Below, piece by piece: positions 46,941-56,800 of a stretch of DNA of 64,000 bases. Both the position numbers and the translations under genes were made by a program. Each line of letters begins with the position of its first letter. The first letter of the stretch is position 1. Below the pieces are notes generated by a model that ran no database searches, was not told where the DNA came from, and saw only the letters and a list, made by a program, of their open reading frames with translations. The stretch comes from Pedobacter deserti. GTDB taxonomy: Bacteria > Bacteroidota > Bacteroidia > Sphingobacteriales > Sphingobacteriaceae. The stretch covers positions 1-64,000 of the forward strand of contig NZ_JAFMZQ010000002.1 of the NCBI RefSeq assembly GCF_024436415.1, written 5' to 3'.

Positions 46941-48532
46941 GAAGCAAAAAGAATGGTAAACTTTGGTTCCATCGGATCAAATGCAGCGATGAGCGCCGGA
47001 ATAAAATCTTTACCGTGAGCGATGTACATCGGGGCAATGTTAAGCACGCGTTCCTGTAATACCCCGCCCGGGAATAACCTGAGTTTCAAACCCTCGATCT
47101 GCGACAGGGCAGTCGCGTGACGTCGTTTTTCGGCTTTAAGCATCTTTTTTTCAAGCATATGAATGAGCTTAAGCGCCTTATGTTTGGCCATGTCTGTCGT
47201 CTCGGATAGCGTTTTATCAATCTTGTAAGCGTTTAATTTAATCTGGTCGAATAATGCTCCAAGTGCACGTTGCTCGTCCGACAGCAGTATCCTATGCTCG
47301 GCATGCGCATGCACCCAGGTCGATTTTAGCTGATCTGAGTCTGTAAAAAGTTCCTTTTCTTTAATTCCGAGCATATGCATCTTCTCTGCACTTCGCTTAT
47401 CGATGATCAAGGCAGAATTCCTCAGCATAAGGACAGGGAAATCAATTTTGTAGTGATCAAAATTACCCTTAAGCTGCAGCCAGTAGGTGAGTTCGGCCCC
47501 GCCACCTATATAACAGAGGTTGGGAAGAATAACTTCCTGATAAAGAGGCCGCATCACCACGTTGGGACTGAAGCGCTCAGGAAAAGTGTCAATCTCCCGT
47601 TCAAGTTCTTCAACACTAAAGCTGATTTCCGTATTGAGAATCTGATACCTGTCCTCTTCTTTTACAATGCGTTCGCGTAAACCATCAAGCATATAAAAAA
47701 AGTTGATCTCCCTTGGATTTACCTGGGTTTTGTATCCGAAGGCCTCTAAAGCCTCATTGCTGGCTGTGATTTCCTTATAGCTGTCTCCGGTTTCTATATC
47801 CCGGCGGATAATGTCTGCAAACTGTTGCTTCAGCTCCGGAACGTCTGCATCAACACATACAAGTCCGTATTCGCCGAAGAGCGAATCGACCAGAATCCTT
47901 GTGGCATCGCTTAGCTTTCCAGGTTTGCCCTGATAGGCTTTTTCAACAATACCCGCCAGCTCCAGCCCATTCTCGCTGATACCAAGGTAACCCTTGTACG
48001 CCGCTAGTACTTCAGCAATGTCTTTTATGCCCATGCGGCCGGTAGCTCCGGCAGCACTGTCTTTGTTCCAGCTAAGCTTTTTTTCCTCGATGCGGACGTG
48101 ATTAATCTCTGCGAAATCGTGATCTTCTGTAGCCATCCAATATACCGGTACGAAGTTATACTCGGGGAACTCTTGCTTTAATTGTTTGGCCAGATTAATT
48201 GCGGTAACGATCTTATAGATGAAGTAAAGTGGTCCGGTGAAGATGTTGAGCTGGTGACCGGTTGTTATGGTAAACGTCCGTTCATCTGCAAGCAAGATGA
48301 TATTATCTTTCACCAGAGCGCTGGTTTGGACTTCTGTATACTGGCTTTGCAGCACCGTTACCAAACGTTGCCTGTCACCCAAGAAACGCCGGTTTCTGAT
48401 CGCATGACTAAAGCCATCGGTATCGGGTTTAAAACTATAAAAGTCGCTAAGCTTCGCTTCGCCGCTGATGTAATCCAGTACAATTTGAGAAAACGCACCG
48501 GTATCCTGATATGAGATGTATTTAGCCTGCAT
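46937..48532 (-). CDS. bshC: Bacillithiol biosynthesis cysteine-adding enzyme
   Basis: Adds cysteine to glucosaminyl-malate in the last step of bacillithiol synthesis. The Rossmann-like core contains FTITTGHQLNIFTGPLYFIY, YNFVPVYWMATEDHDFAEI and the NLCYIGGGAELTYWLQLK block. The length of 531 residues is typical. bshA and bshB are not in this window. Overlap with the Ldh-type dehydrogenase gene is notable because bacillithiol synthesis starts from malate, but any link is speculation. Confidence 0.93.
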   Translation of the reverse strand: MQAKYISYQDTGAFSQIVLDYISGEAKLSDFYSFKPDTDGFSHAIRNRRFLGDRQRLVTVLQSQYTEVQTSALVKDNIILLADERTFTITTGHQLNIFTGPLYFIYKIVTAINLAKQLKQEFPEYNFVPVYWMATEDHDFAEINHVRIEEKKLSWNKDSAAGATGRMGIKDIAEVLAAYKGYLGISENGLELAGIVEKAYQGKPGKLSDATRILVDSLFGEYGLVCVDADVPELKQQFADIIRRDIETGDSYKEITASNEALEAFGYKTQVNPREINFFYMLDGLRERIVKEEDRYQILNTEISFSVEELEREIDTFPERFSPNVVMRPLYQEVILPNLCYIGGGAELTYWLQLKGNFDHYKIDFPVLMLRNSALIIDKRSAEKMHMLGIKEKELFTDSDQLKSTWVHAHAEHRILLSDEQRALGALFDQIKLNAYKIDKTLSETTDMAKHKALKLIHMLEKKMLKAEKRRHATALSQIEGLKLRLFPGGVLQERVLNIAPMYIAHGKDFIPALIAAFDPMEPKFTILFAS

Positions 48533-48579
48533 CTTTGCGAATTTAAATGATTAAATATCGAATCCGCATTATCACACTT

Positions 48580-49914
48580 TTATTTTACAATCTGTCCATA
48601 CAGGTCAAAATCCTCCGCGCGGTCTATTTTAACCTGTACAAAATCACCCACACGTGCATAACCCGACGCGGCACTGATCAACACCTCATTATCAACCTCC
48701 GGCGAGTCGTACTCCGTACGTCCAATAAAGAAATCGCCTTCCTTACGGTCTACCAGCACCTGATAGGTATGGCCTACTTTCTCCTGGTTTATTTCGTAAG
48801 ATATTCCCTGCTGAAGTTCCATAATAGCGTCTACGCGCTCCTGTTTCAGCTCCTCCGGCACGTCATCAATAAGATTATGTGCATGTGTTTTTTCTTCATG
48901 GGAATAGGTAAAGCAGCCCAGGCGGTCGAACCGGGTATCTTCCACCCAATCCATCATCTCCTGAAAATCCTGCTCCGTTTCGCCCGGATAGCCGCAAATC
49001 AGGGTAGTCCGCATCGCGATGCCGGGCACCCTGTCCCTGATTTGGTTAACGATATCTATGGTCTTTTGCTTGGTGATGCCCCGGCGCATCGACTTCAGCA
49101 TATTATCGGTGATATGCTGTAAAGGCATATCAAGGTACTTACAAATATTGTCCCGCTCGTTCATGGCATCCAGAATCTCCATAGGAAAGCCGGAAGGATA
49201 GGCATACTGAAGCCTGATCCATTCAATGCCGTTTACGTCCGACAGCCGGCGCAGCAGTTCATCCAGGTTACGTTTTCCATACAAGTCAAGGCCGTAGTAA
49301 GTCAGATCCTGAGCAATCAGGATCAATTCCCTCGTTCCGTTGGCCGCAAGAACTTTCGCCTCATTTACGAGTTCGTTCATGTCGCGCGACACGTGTTTAC
49401 CGCGCATCAGCGGGATCGCGCAGAAAGAGCAAGGCCGGTTACAGCCCTCTGCAATTTTGAAATAAGCAAAGTGAGCAGGCGTAGTGAGCAGGCGTTCGCC
49501 CACAAGTTCATGCTTATAGTTTGCACCAAGTGTATTCAGCAATTCGTTCAGATCGTTTGTGCCGAAATACGCATCCACGTTCGTGATTTCCGCCTGAAGT
49601 TCAGGTTTATAACGTTCAGACAAACATCCCGTTACAATCACCTTTCCAACTTTCCCGGCATCTTTAAGTTCACTGTACTGCAGTATAGTGTCTATAGATT
49701 CCTGCTTGGCATTGTCAATAAACCCACAGGTATTGATCACCACAATATCGTCTTTCCCAACCCTGTCTGCTTCATGCACCACTTCCAGACTATTGCCCCG
49801 CAACTGCCCCATCAACACCTCCGAGTCGTAAGTATTCTTGGAACAACCAAGGGTAATTACATTGATCTTCGGCTTTTTTAGTCCCGCAGGTCTGGATACT
49901 ATTTTTGTATTCAT
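48580..49914 (-). CDS. rimO: Ribosomal protein S12 methylthiotransferase
   Basis: A radical SAM enzyme that methylthiolates Asp88 of ribosomal protein S12. It has the N-terminal UPF0004 domain with cluster cysteines (VITLGCSKNTYDSE, VINTCGFIDNAKQE, VTGCLSERY), the radical SAM motif EGCNRPCSFCAIP and a C-terminal TRAM domain. The SSSE-type absence of the MiaB signature and the family-typical LGCSKN start favour RimO over MiaB. It lies 5 bases after ftsY in the same direction. Confidence 0.96.
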   Translation of the reverse strand: MNTKIVSRPAGLKKPKINVITLGCSKNTYDSEVLMGQLRGNSLEVVHEADRVGKDDIVVINTCGFIDNAKQESIDTILQYSELKDAGKVGKVIVTGCLSERYKPELQAEITNVDAYFGTNDLNELLNTLGANYKHELVGERLLTTPAHFAYFKIAEGCNRPCSFCAIPLMRGKHVSRDMNELVNEAKVLAANGTRELILIAQDLTYYGLDLYGKRNLDELLRRLSDVNGIEWIRLQYAYPSGFPMEILDAMNERDNICKYLDMPLQHITDNMLKSMRRGITKQKTIDIVNQIRDRVPGIAMRTTLICGYPGETEQDFQEMMDWVEDTRFDRLGCFTYSHEEKTHAHNLIDDVPEELKQERVDAIMELQQGISYEINQEKVGHTYQVLVDRKEGDFFIGRTEYDSPEVDNEVLISAASGYARVGDFVQVKIDRAEDFDLYGQIVK

Positions 49915-49919
49915 CTCTT

Positions 49920-50885
49920 CTATTTAAACAGACTGTCCACAAAGTTCTTTTTGTCGAACAGTTGTAAGTCATTCACGCCTTCACCCACACCGATATATTT
50001 CACGGGTATCTTAAACTGGTCAGATATCCCGATCACCACGCCCCCTTTTGCTGTGCCGTCAAGCTTAGTGATAGCCAGAGCGTTCACATCAGTGGCTTCG
50101 GTAAATTGCTTGCATTGTTCAAAAGCGTTTTGCCCGGTCGACCCGTCCAGCACCAGCAATATTTCGTGCGGTGCGCCTGGGACAACCTTGTTCATCACAT
50201 TTTTGATTTTGCCGAGTTCGTTCATCAAACCGACTTTATTATGCAGCCGGCCAGCGGTGTCAATAATCACCACATCCTCTCCATTTGCAACGGCAGACTG
50301 CAAGGTGTCGAAAGCCACCGAAGCCGGGTCTGAGCCCATAGGCTGAGCCACAACACGGGTTCCCACACGTTCTCCCCAGAGTTTGATCTGATCTACTGCT
50401 GCTGCTCTGAACGTATCCGCTGCGCCCAGCACAACCTTCAGGTTTTCCGCTTTCAGTTTGTGCGCCAGTTTGCCAATGGTTGTTGTTTTACCTACGCCGT
50501 TTACACCCACCACCATAATCACATAGGGTTTTTTGCCACTCCCGTATTCGAAGTTCCGGAAATCGTTGCTGTTGTTCTCGGCCAGCAGTAATTGGATCTC
50601 ATCACGAAGCAGGTTGTTCAACTCGGTGGTCGACAAATATTTGTCGCGAGCTACCCGGGCCTGTATCCGCTCAATAATCTTCAGGGTTGTCGTTACGCCC
50701 ACATCCGAGGTCACAAGTACTTCTTCCAGATTATCAAGTACATCATCATCCACTGTAGACTTACCGGCTACAGCTTTGGTGATCTTACTGAAGAAACCCT
50801 CCTTGGTTTTTTCCAGCCCCTTGTCTAGCGCCTCCTGAGCTTCAGGTGCAGTTTCTTTTTTCTTGAAAAAATCGAATAACCCCAT
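49920..50885 (-). CDS. ftsY: Signal recognition particle receptor FtsY
   Basis: An SRP-type GTPase that docks ribosome-nascent chain complexes at the membrane. A four-helix N domain (about 25-105) is followed by the G domain: GVNGVGKTTTIGKLA, the insertion-box ADTFRAAAVDQ, VIIDTAGRLHNK, and the TKLDGTAKGGV block. The acidic A domain is very short, giving 321 residues. A terminator ends about 20 bases upstream of the start, so ftsY-rimO probably has its own promoter. Confidence 0.97.
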   Translation of the reverse strand: MGLFDFFKKKETAPEAQEALDKGLEKTKEGFFSKITKAVAGKSTVDDDVLDNLEEVLVTSDVGVTTTLKIIERIQARVARDKYLSTTELNNLLRDEIQLLLAENNSNDFRNFEYGSGKKPYVIMVVGVNGVGKTTTIGKLAHKLKAENLKVVLGAADTFRAAAVDQIKLWGERVGTRVVAQPMGSDPASVAFDTLQSAVANGEDVVIIDTAGRLHNKVGLMNELGKIKNVMNKVVPGAPHEILLVLDGSTGQNAFEQCKQFTEATDVNALAITKLDGTAKGGVVIGISDQFKIPVKYIGVGEGVNDLQLFDKKNFVDSLFK

Positions 50886-50903
50886 AATGAATGTATAGCA
50901 AAT

Positions 50904-50936
50904 AAAAAAAGCCCTCCCAGAATGAGGGACGGCTTT
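50904..50936 (-). terminator. Terminator between DUF4295 gene and ftsY
   Basis: AAAGCC and GGCTTT arms around a CTC/GAG inner stem form a hairpin whose minus-strand 3' side continues into seven T. It ends the rpmB-rpmG-DUF4295 transcript. The T-tract lies about 15-20 bases before the ftsY start, where a weak TTTATTTG box is seen. Confidence 0.75.
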
Positions 50937-50956
50937 AATATCGTGAAATATTAAAC

Positions 50957-51118
50957 TTACTTCTTAGATGCAGTAATCGCATCCTGAACGTGATCGTTGT
51001 GAACAATGATTTCTTTGAAAGAATAAGCACCGGTTTTAGGCGACTTAGTCATTGTAATAACTTTTGAATATTCTTTTCCTTTACCCGTTTTCAGGGTCGC
51101 AACTACTTTCTTAGCCAT
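50957..51118 (-). CDS. DUF4295 family small protein
   Basis: A 53-residue basic protein starting MAKKVVATLKTGKGKEYSK and ending DAITASKK. It matches the DUF4295 family always found beside rpmG in Bacteroidota, so a ribosome-associated role is likely though not established. Its ATG at 51118 is 12 bases after the rpmG stop. Confidence 0.92.
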   Translation of the reverse strand: MAKKVVATLKTGKGKEYSKVITMTKSPKTGAYSFKEIIVHNDHVQDAITASKK

Positions 51119-51130
51119 GATCTAAATAGA

Positions 51131-51313
51131 TTACTTGATTTCTTTGTGTACAGTTACTTTTCTTAATACAGGATTGAATTTTTTCAGCTCCAATCTTTCA
51201 GTCGTATTCTTCCGGTTTTTAGTAGTAATGTACCTTGACATACCAGGCATGCCACTGGTTTTATGTTCTGTACATTCTAGAATAACTTGTACTCTGTTAC
51301 CTTTTTTTGCCAT
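51131..51313 (-). CDS. rpmG: 50S ribosomal protein L33
   Basis: A large-subunit protein of 60 residues ([18 protein letters not shown]... [19 protein letters not shown]). It has a single cysteine, so it is the zinc-free (C-minus) type. It sits between rpmB and the DUF4295 gene in a conserved three-gene unit. Confidence 0.97.
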   Translation of the reverse strand: MAKKGNRVQVILECTEHKTSGMPGMSRYITTKNRKNTTERLELKKFNPVLRKVTVHKEIK

Positions 51314-51353
51314 TTCTTTATAATTATGGTCGATTCACATCAACCCATGTTTT

Positions 51354-51587
51354 CTACAAATATCCCTTTTTCATGAAGCGGTTAATCGCTTCGCTAACAC
51401 CAATTTTATTGATGGTTTTGATAGCTGACGTAGACACTTTAAGTGTTATCCAACGATCTTCTTCAGGAATATAAAATTTCTGAAGCTGTAAGTTAGGATA
51501 AAACTTACGTTTGGTTTTAACGTTTGAGTGAGAAACATTGAAACCTGTCATTGCCGCTTTTCCGGTTAAATCACAAACTCTAGACAT
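51354..51587 (-). CDS. rpmB: 50S ribosomal protein L28
   Basis: A large-subunit protein of 77 residues. It begins [20 protein letters not shown] and contains [11 protein letters not shown] and [15 protein letters not shown], the L28 core. It is the first gene of the rpmB-rpmG-DUF4295 unit. Confidence 0.97.
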   Translation of the reverse strand: MSRVCDLTGKAAMTGFNVSHSNVKTKRKFYPNLQLQKFYIPEEDRWITLKVSTSAIKTINKIGVSEAINRFMKKGYL

Positions 51588-51644
51588 GCCTTTTAATATA
51601 TGTTAATTGTTCTTCGTCTTAATTTTTTAAGAGTTTGCAAATAT

Positions 51645-51810
51645 CTATAATTTTTTTGTAACCATCAAGGTAAATGGAAATATTTTCTTTGAGGGTTCTT
51701 TGCCTTGGGCTTTTTCCGGCCTGCTTCGCACTTTCTTCGGCAAATGGGTACCTTTTCCCGAAGAAAGCGCGGTCCTAGTGCCTGTAAGCCCCGAAGATGC
51801 CGAGGCTTAA
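51645..51810. other. GC-rich hairpin or gene remnant in intergenic DNA
   Basis: This part of the 318-base rpmB-ECF gap is much richer in G+C than its flanks. A perfect 10-base inverted repeat (51731-51740 and 51758-51767) sits inside further possible pairings (GCCTTGG with CCGAGGC, GGGCTT with AAGCCC), giving a long imperfect hairpin of about 105 bases. The same stretch has a plus-strand frame ending at 51810 that looks protein-like (for example WVPFPEESAVLVPVSPEDAEA) but has no good start. It could be a small RNA or the tail of a lost gene. Confidence 0.35.
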
Positions 51811-51882
51811 TTCTTAATCGGTTTTAAATATCACAGTTTTAAGAAGTCGTAAATTACACCACGGATAAAATACTGGAAACTA

Positions 51883-51890
51883 TATATTTG
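51883..51890 (+). promoter_or_regulatory. -7 box of ECF sigma gene
   Basis: TATATTTG fits TAnnTTTG, 15 bases before the ATG of the ECF sigma gene. No clear -33 element is visible. Confidence 0.45.
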
Positions 51891-51905
51891 TAAGGATAAG
51901 GGCAG

Positions 51906-52499
51906 ATGATGCAACATTACAAGTCATATAACGATCAGGAGTTGGTGCAACTTATGCAAACGGGCGACGAACGGGTGTTGATGGAGATCTATAATCGTTA
52001 CTGGGATAAGATGCTCGCTGTCGCATTTAATCGTTTGGGGAGTCTGGAAGAGGCTGAAGAGTGTGTTCAGGATGTGCTTTATAAACTTTGGAAGCTGCGT
52101 AAGGATTTCTCGCTGGTTAAAATTGAGCTTGGCAATTACCTGGCGCGGAGTATACGCAACCAGGCTTTTAATATCATAGATCGCCGCTATCGCGAACGAA
52201 CAAAGTCGGAAAGCTATGTGCCAGAAAACGATATCAATATACTTTCACCGGAACGTGAAATGATTGTCCGTGAACTGCAGCAGCAAATTGATGATTCAAT
52301 CAAGGCGTTGCCTCCGCAATGTCAGCTGGTGTTCAGGCTTAGCCGGCAGCAAGGGTTTTCAAACCGGGAGATCGCGGAACAACTGGATATATCTGAGAAC
52401 ACCGTGAAGTCGCACCTCAAGAAAGCAGACCGCGATATACAGGGCAATATTGAGTTTCTTATTGCCGCAGCAATTATTTGTGCCTATTTTCAGAGATAA
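51906..52499 (+). CDS. ECF sigma factor of FecR/SusCD locus
   Basis: An ECF sigma-70 factor of 197 residues, of the Bacteroidota family paired with FecR. Region 2 shows EAEECVQDVLYKLWKLR; region 4 shows NREIAEQLDISENTVKSHLKK, followed by a hydrophobic C-terminal end (IEFLIAAAIICAYF). It lies 61 bases before fecR and opens the uptake locus, so it most likely drives the SusC operon when released by its FecR partner. Confidence 0.94.
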   Translation: MMQHYKSYNDQELVQLMQTGDERVLMEIYNRYWDKMLAVAFNRLGSLEEAEECVQDVLYKLWKLRKDFSLVKIELGNYLARSIRNQAFNIIDRRYRERTKSESYVPENDINILSPEREMIVRELQQQIDDSIKALPPQCQLVFRLSRQQGFSNREIAEQLDISENTVKSHLKKADRDIQGNIEFLIAAAIICAYFQR

Positions 52500-52560
52500 T
52501 TTTAACCTGACTCACCCCTCCATCATTTTTTTCTGTCTACATAGGTAGAAAAGCAACAGA

Positions 52561-53715
52561 ATGTCCGGCAATACCGATAATATAGAACAATTAGTCAGCA
52601 AATTTGAGCGCGGCACGATCAGTGAATCGGAACTGCAGGTTCTGACCGATTGGTATAACAGTCACGATGACGAAAATGTCATTATCCCCCTGAAAAAGCA
52701 GGAAAGCAGAGAACAGATAAAGTCGCGCGTTTTAACCGGTTTGTTATATAAAATAGATCCTGATCGTGTAAGGCCAAGATATCATACGTTGCGCTGGCTG
52801 GCCGGAGTTGCGGCTGCAATTATTGTTGCTTTAGGGTTTTGGGTGGTAGCTGAGAAGGAAATATTTGAGCATGTGCAAACCAAACATGCCAAGATGGCCA
52901 TTAAGCCGGGCGGCAACAGAGCCTCGCTAACACTTGCCGACGGAAAGACCATTGAATTGAGCACCAGACAGTCGGGCATTGTCGCCGGACAACAAATCAC
53001 CTACACAGACGGTGAGCCCATAACGAGCTTTGACGGAACAGCAAATGACGGAGAGGTGCAGTATTTCACGTTGCACACTCCCCGGGGCGGAACATATAAA
53101 ATTACCTTGCCTGATGGTACAGAGGTGTGGCTGAACGCCGCATCTAAACTCAAATATCCGTCGCGGTTTGCAACCGGGGGACGGCTTGTCGAGTTGGAAG
53201 GCGAAGCCTACTTCCATGTCAGGCCGGCTTATGAAGGCGGGAAGAAAATTCCTTTCCATGTAGCGGCGGGCAAGCATCAGGTAGAGGTACTGGGAACGCA
53301 GTTTAACATCAATGCATACCCGGAAGAAAGAACAGTTAAAACAACATTGGTAGAAGGCAAAGTTTCGGTGAGCGATCAACAGCAGCGGTTTGTGCTCCGG
53401 CCGGATGAACAGGCGGTTACTGGGCCAGACGGAACCACCATAAAGCAGGTTAATGCCAGTAGTTACGCTGCGTGGCGTGACGGCAAATTTGCTTTCGACG
53501 GAAAAACATTTGAAGAAAGCTTCGCTGAAATAGAGCGATGGTATGATCTTGAAGTTGTCTACACTGATCAGGTTCCTGAAGCTGAGCTTGTGGGCGATGC
53601 TTACCGGAACCAGAACATCGGACTTGTACTCAGGGTGTTAAAGTCGGCCGAAATCGACTACCAGCTTGATGTAAAACGCAGACAGGTCCTTATTAAAGGC
53701 ATGAAGAAAAAGTAA
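52561..53715 (+). CDS. FecR family anti-sigma factor
   Basis: A transmembrane sensor of 384 residues. A cytoplasmic anti-sigma N-terminus (about 1-75) precedes one span (about 78-97) and a periplasmic FecR domain (about 170-275: FTLHTPRGGTYKITLPDGTE, VWLNAASKLKYPS) with a C-terminal DUF4974-like region (FEESFAEIERWYDLEVVY). It relays the state of the STN-bearing SusC encoded next to the cognate ECF sigma factor. Confidence 0.94.
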   Translation: MSGNTDNIEQLVSKFERGTISESELQVLTDWYNSHDDENVIIPLKKQESREQIKSRVLTGLLYKIDPDRVRPRYHTLRWLAGVAAAIIVALGFWVVAEKEIFEHVQTKHAKMAIKPGGNRASLTLADGKTIELSTRQSGIVAGQQITYTDGEPITSFDGTANDGEVQYFTLHTPRGGTYKITLPDGTEVWLNAASKLKYPSRFATGGRLVELEGEAYFHVRPAYEGGKKIPFHVAAGKHQVEVLGTQFNINAYPEERTVKTTLVEGKVSVSDQQQRFVLRPDEQAVTGPDGTTIKQVNASSYAAWRDGKFAFDGKTFEESFAEIERWYDLEVVYTDQVPEAELVGDAYRNQNIGLVLRVLKSAEIDYQLDVKRRQVLIKGMKKK

Positions 53716-53794
53716 AGAAAGAATTGTAAACCTTAAAACCCGTAACTGATGACATAGAACCTTACCAAGCCAACTTTACTGCGCCAGACAAAAA

Positions 53795-53822
53795 AAAGGA
53801 AAGGACTGCCATCCTTCCCTTT
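53795..53822 (+). other. Hairpin between fecR and susC
   Basis: An 11-base stem with one mismatch (53795-53805 with 53812-53822) and a 6-base loop lies in the 177-base gap. There is no good T-run, so a weak terminator, attenuator or mRNA-processing site is possible. It would separate fecR expression from that of the much larger uptake operon. Confidence 0.35.
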
Positions 53823-53892
53823 AAGGCCTGATTGGTCGCAGTCGACTAAAACGTACAAGCAACAAAGCACCAACCAAACCAACGTTAAATTA

Positions 53893-56800
53893 ATGATTAA
53901 AATTTACTTATCACGAGTGATGAAGACCATCTTGTGTTTACTGCTCACTGGTTTTATGACTGTGAGTGCCACCACATACTCGCAGCAAATTACACTAAAG
54001 GGTGAAAATATACCTTTCGCCAGGGTAATTGAAGCCATCCGTAAGCAAAGTGGATATACTGTTTTTGGAGCAAAGCGATTATTTGATGCCGCAAAACCGG
54101 TTACCATCGATGCTAAAAACATGCCTGTGGCGCAGTTTTTAAAGAGAATTACAGAAAACCAGCCTGTTGAATTTACCATAGAGGACAGAACGATCTCGCT
54201 TATCGGCAAGGCTGAAGTGGCTCAGGTGCCAACTGCTATACAGCAGCATACCATTAGGGGTATCGTCCGGCACGCCGAGACTAAAGAACTCATGCCCGGG
54301 GTCACTATCGGTCTGAAAGGTACCGAAATTCGTACCCAGACAGACGGGAAGGGGCAATACCGGTTGGTCATTCCAGTATCGGACAAAAAGCAGACACTTG
54401 TTTTTAGTTATGTAGGGATGAAAAGACTGGAACTGGCCTATCAGAAGCAGGAACAGCTTGATGTAGACCTGCAGCCCGACGAGAATGCCATGGGAGAGGT
54501 GGTCATAACCGGTATCTATCAGCGGAATCGAGAGGTGCATACCGGCTCTTCCGTTACCTATAAGGCGAGAGACTTGCAAATTGTAGGTAACCAGAATATT
54601 CTCCAAAGCCTTAAGACCCTGGATCCGTCGTTTGCGATCGTAGAGAACAATACGTTTGGTTCCGACCCGAACCGGATGCCAGATATTGAAATCCGCGGCA
54701 AGAGCAGCGTAATTGGTCTGACCGATGAGTTCGCTTCTAATCCAAATCAGCCCCTTTTTATCCTCGACGGCTTTGAAAGCACGCTGGCCATCATTGCCGA
54801 TTTAAGTATGGATCGTGTCGAAAGTATTACACTGCTCAAAGATGCCTCGGCCACCGCAATTTATGGTTCGAAGGCTGCGAACGGCGTTGTGGTCGTTGAA
54901 ACGCGGCGGCCAACTCCGGGCCAATTGCGGGTAAATTATACCCTGAATGGTTCGGTAAGTTACGCGGATTTAACCGACTATAACCTGATGAACGCGGAAG
55001 AAAAATTGCAGTTCGAGCTACTGTCAGGGTTCTACGGCTTACTCAACCAAGATGGAAACATCATCCTGGGAGCCAACCCGGCCAGTGAGGCCAATTACTA
55101 CAACCGTCTTAAAGAGGTTAGGCGGGGAGTGAATACCTATTGGGCCAATGAACCGTTGAGAACTGCGCTAACGCAACGGCACACATTATTTGCTGAAGGC
55201 GGCGATGCAAACCTTCGTTACAGTGCTTCCTTTAATTATGGACTCACTAAAGGTGTTATGGAGGGATCGGACAGGCGTGCAACCAACGGTAACATTCGTT
55301 TACTGTACAGAAAAGGCAACTTCTCTGTAAACAATTCACTGAGTATTGATAACGTGCTTGCAAATAAGGAATCTACTCCTTTCTCTGCTTTTTCACGCGC
55401 CAACCCATATTACCGCAAATATGACGAATCTGGTCATGTAAATAAGGTACTTGAAAATTTCCTTGCTTATGGAAACAGCAGTTTGGCACCCATCTATAGC
55501 CCTTTGTATGATCAAAGTAACCTAAATATCAACCAGGATGAATCTAATGGTTTCACCAATAACCTGGAGGCAGAATGGCGAATTGCCGAACCGCTTCGGG
55601 TACGGGGACGTTTTGGTCTCAGAAGTCTTTCTACGCACGGCGAGATTTTCCGTTCGCCTTTTAACGTGGGTTTTGAAAATACCGACGTTTTACAGCGGGG
55701 TACTTATGATGAGACGAACGGCAAAGACATTAATTATGATGGTGACCTAAGTCTGACCTTTGGAAAGCTCTTTTCCGGAAAGCATATGGTAAACGCCGTT
55801 GCCGGTAGTCGCATGCAGCAATATATCAGGAAGGAAAGCGCTTTTGGCGTAAGCGGATTTATTGATGACGAGTTCTCAAATCCAAATTTTGCTTTGGGCT
55901 ATGTGGCAGGTCAGCGTGCCGGTTATCAGGAATCAAAACGCCGTGAGGCGAGCTTCTTCACCAATTTTGGTTATGCGTACGATCAGCGTTATCTCATCGA
56001 CGCTACGATGCGTTCAGATGGTTCATCTGTTTATGGCTCGGAAAGACAATTTTCCACCATATGGTCGCTGGGATTAGGCTGGAACATCCATAATGAGCAA
56101 CTGGTTAAAAACAGTTTCAACTGGATCAATCAGCTCCGCTTGCGCGGATCGGTCGGTAATCCTGGAAACCAGAACTTCGACGACTATATCTCTATGCGCA
56201 TCTATCGGTACAATAATGAAAACCGGAACCCCTTTGGCGCAAGTACTATCATCAGTAATATGGGTAATAGAAACCTGCAGTGGCAGACCACGCTGGACCG
56301 AAATATTGGTATGGACATAGCTATGGGGGATAATCGCTTTCGTTTAACGGCCGATTACTTCATAAAAGATACTGACCCTTTACTCGTGTTCGTTAGCCTC
56401 CCTTCTTCAACAGGCGTATCCAGGGTTGCGCAAAACATTGGCGGCCAGGTTACGCGCGGCTTTACGGTAACGTCAGACTATACCCTGTTAAGACGCGAAC
56501 AGTTCAATTGGCGCGTAAACCTGAATATGCGGCAGCTGAAGGCGGAGTACCGCAAAATGGGAAATCAGTTGAGCAACTTCAATGAAACGAACAGAAGCCG
56601 AAACCTGGTTCGTTACTACGACGGGGGAAGCCCTTCAGATCTATGGGCCGTGCGTTCTGTGGGTATCGACCCGGCTACCGGACGAGAGGTGTTTCTGAAT
56701 AAGAACGGAGCACAAACTTTTGTACACAACTTCCAGGATGAGGTTGTTGTAGGTAACAGCGAGCCCGACCTCGATGGGATTGTGGGCACAAATCTTTTCT

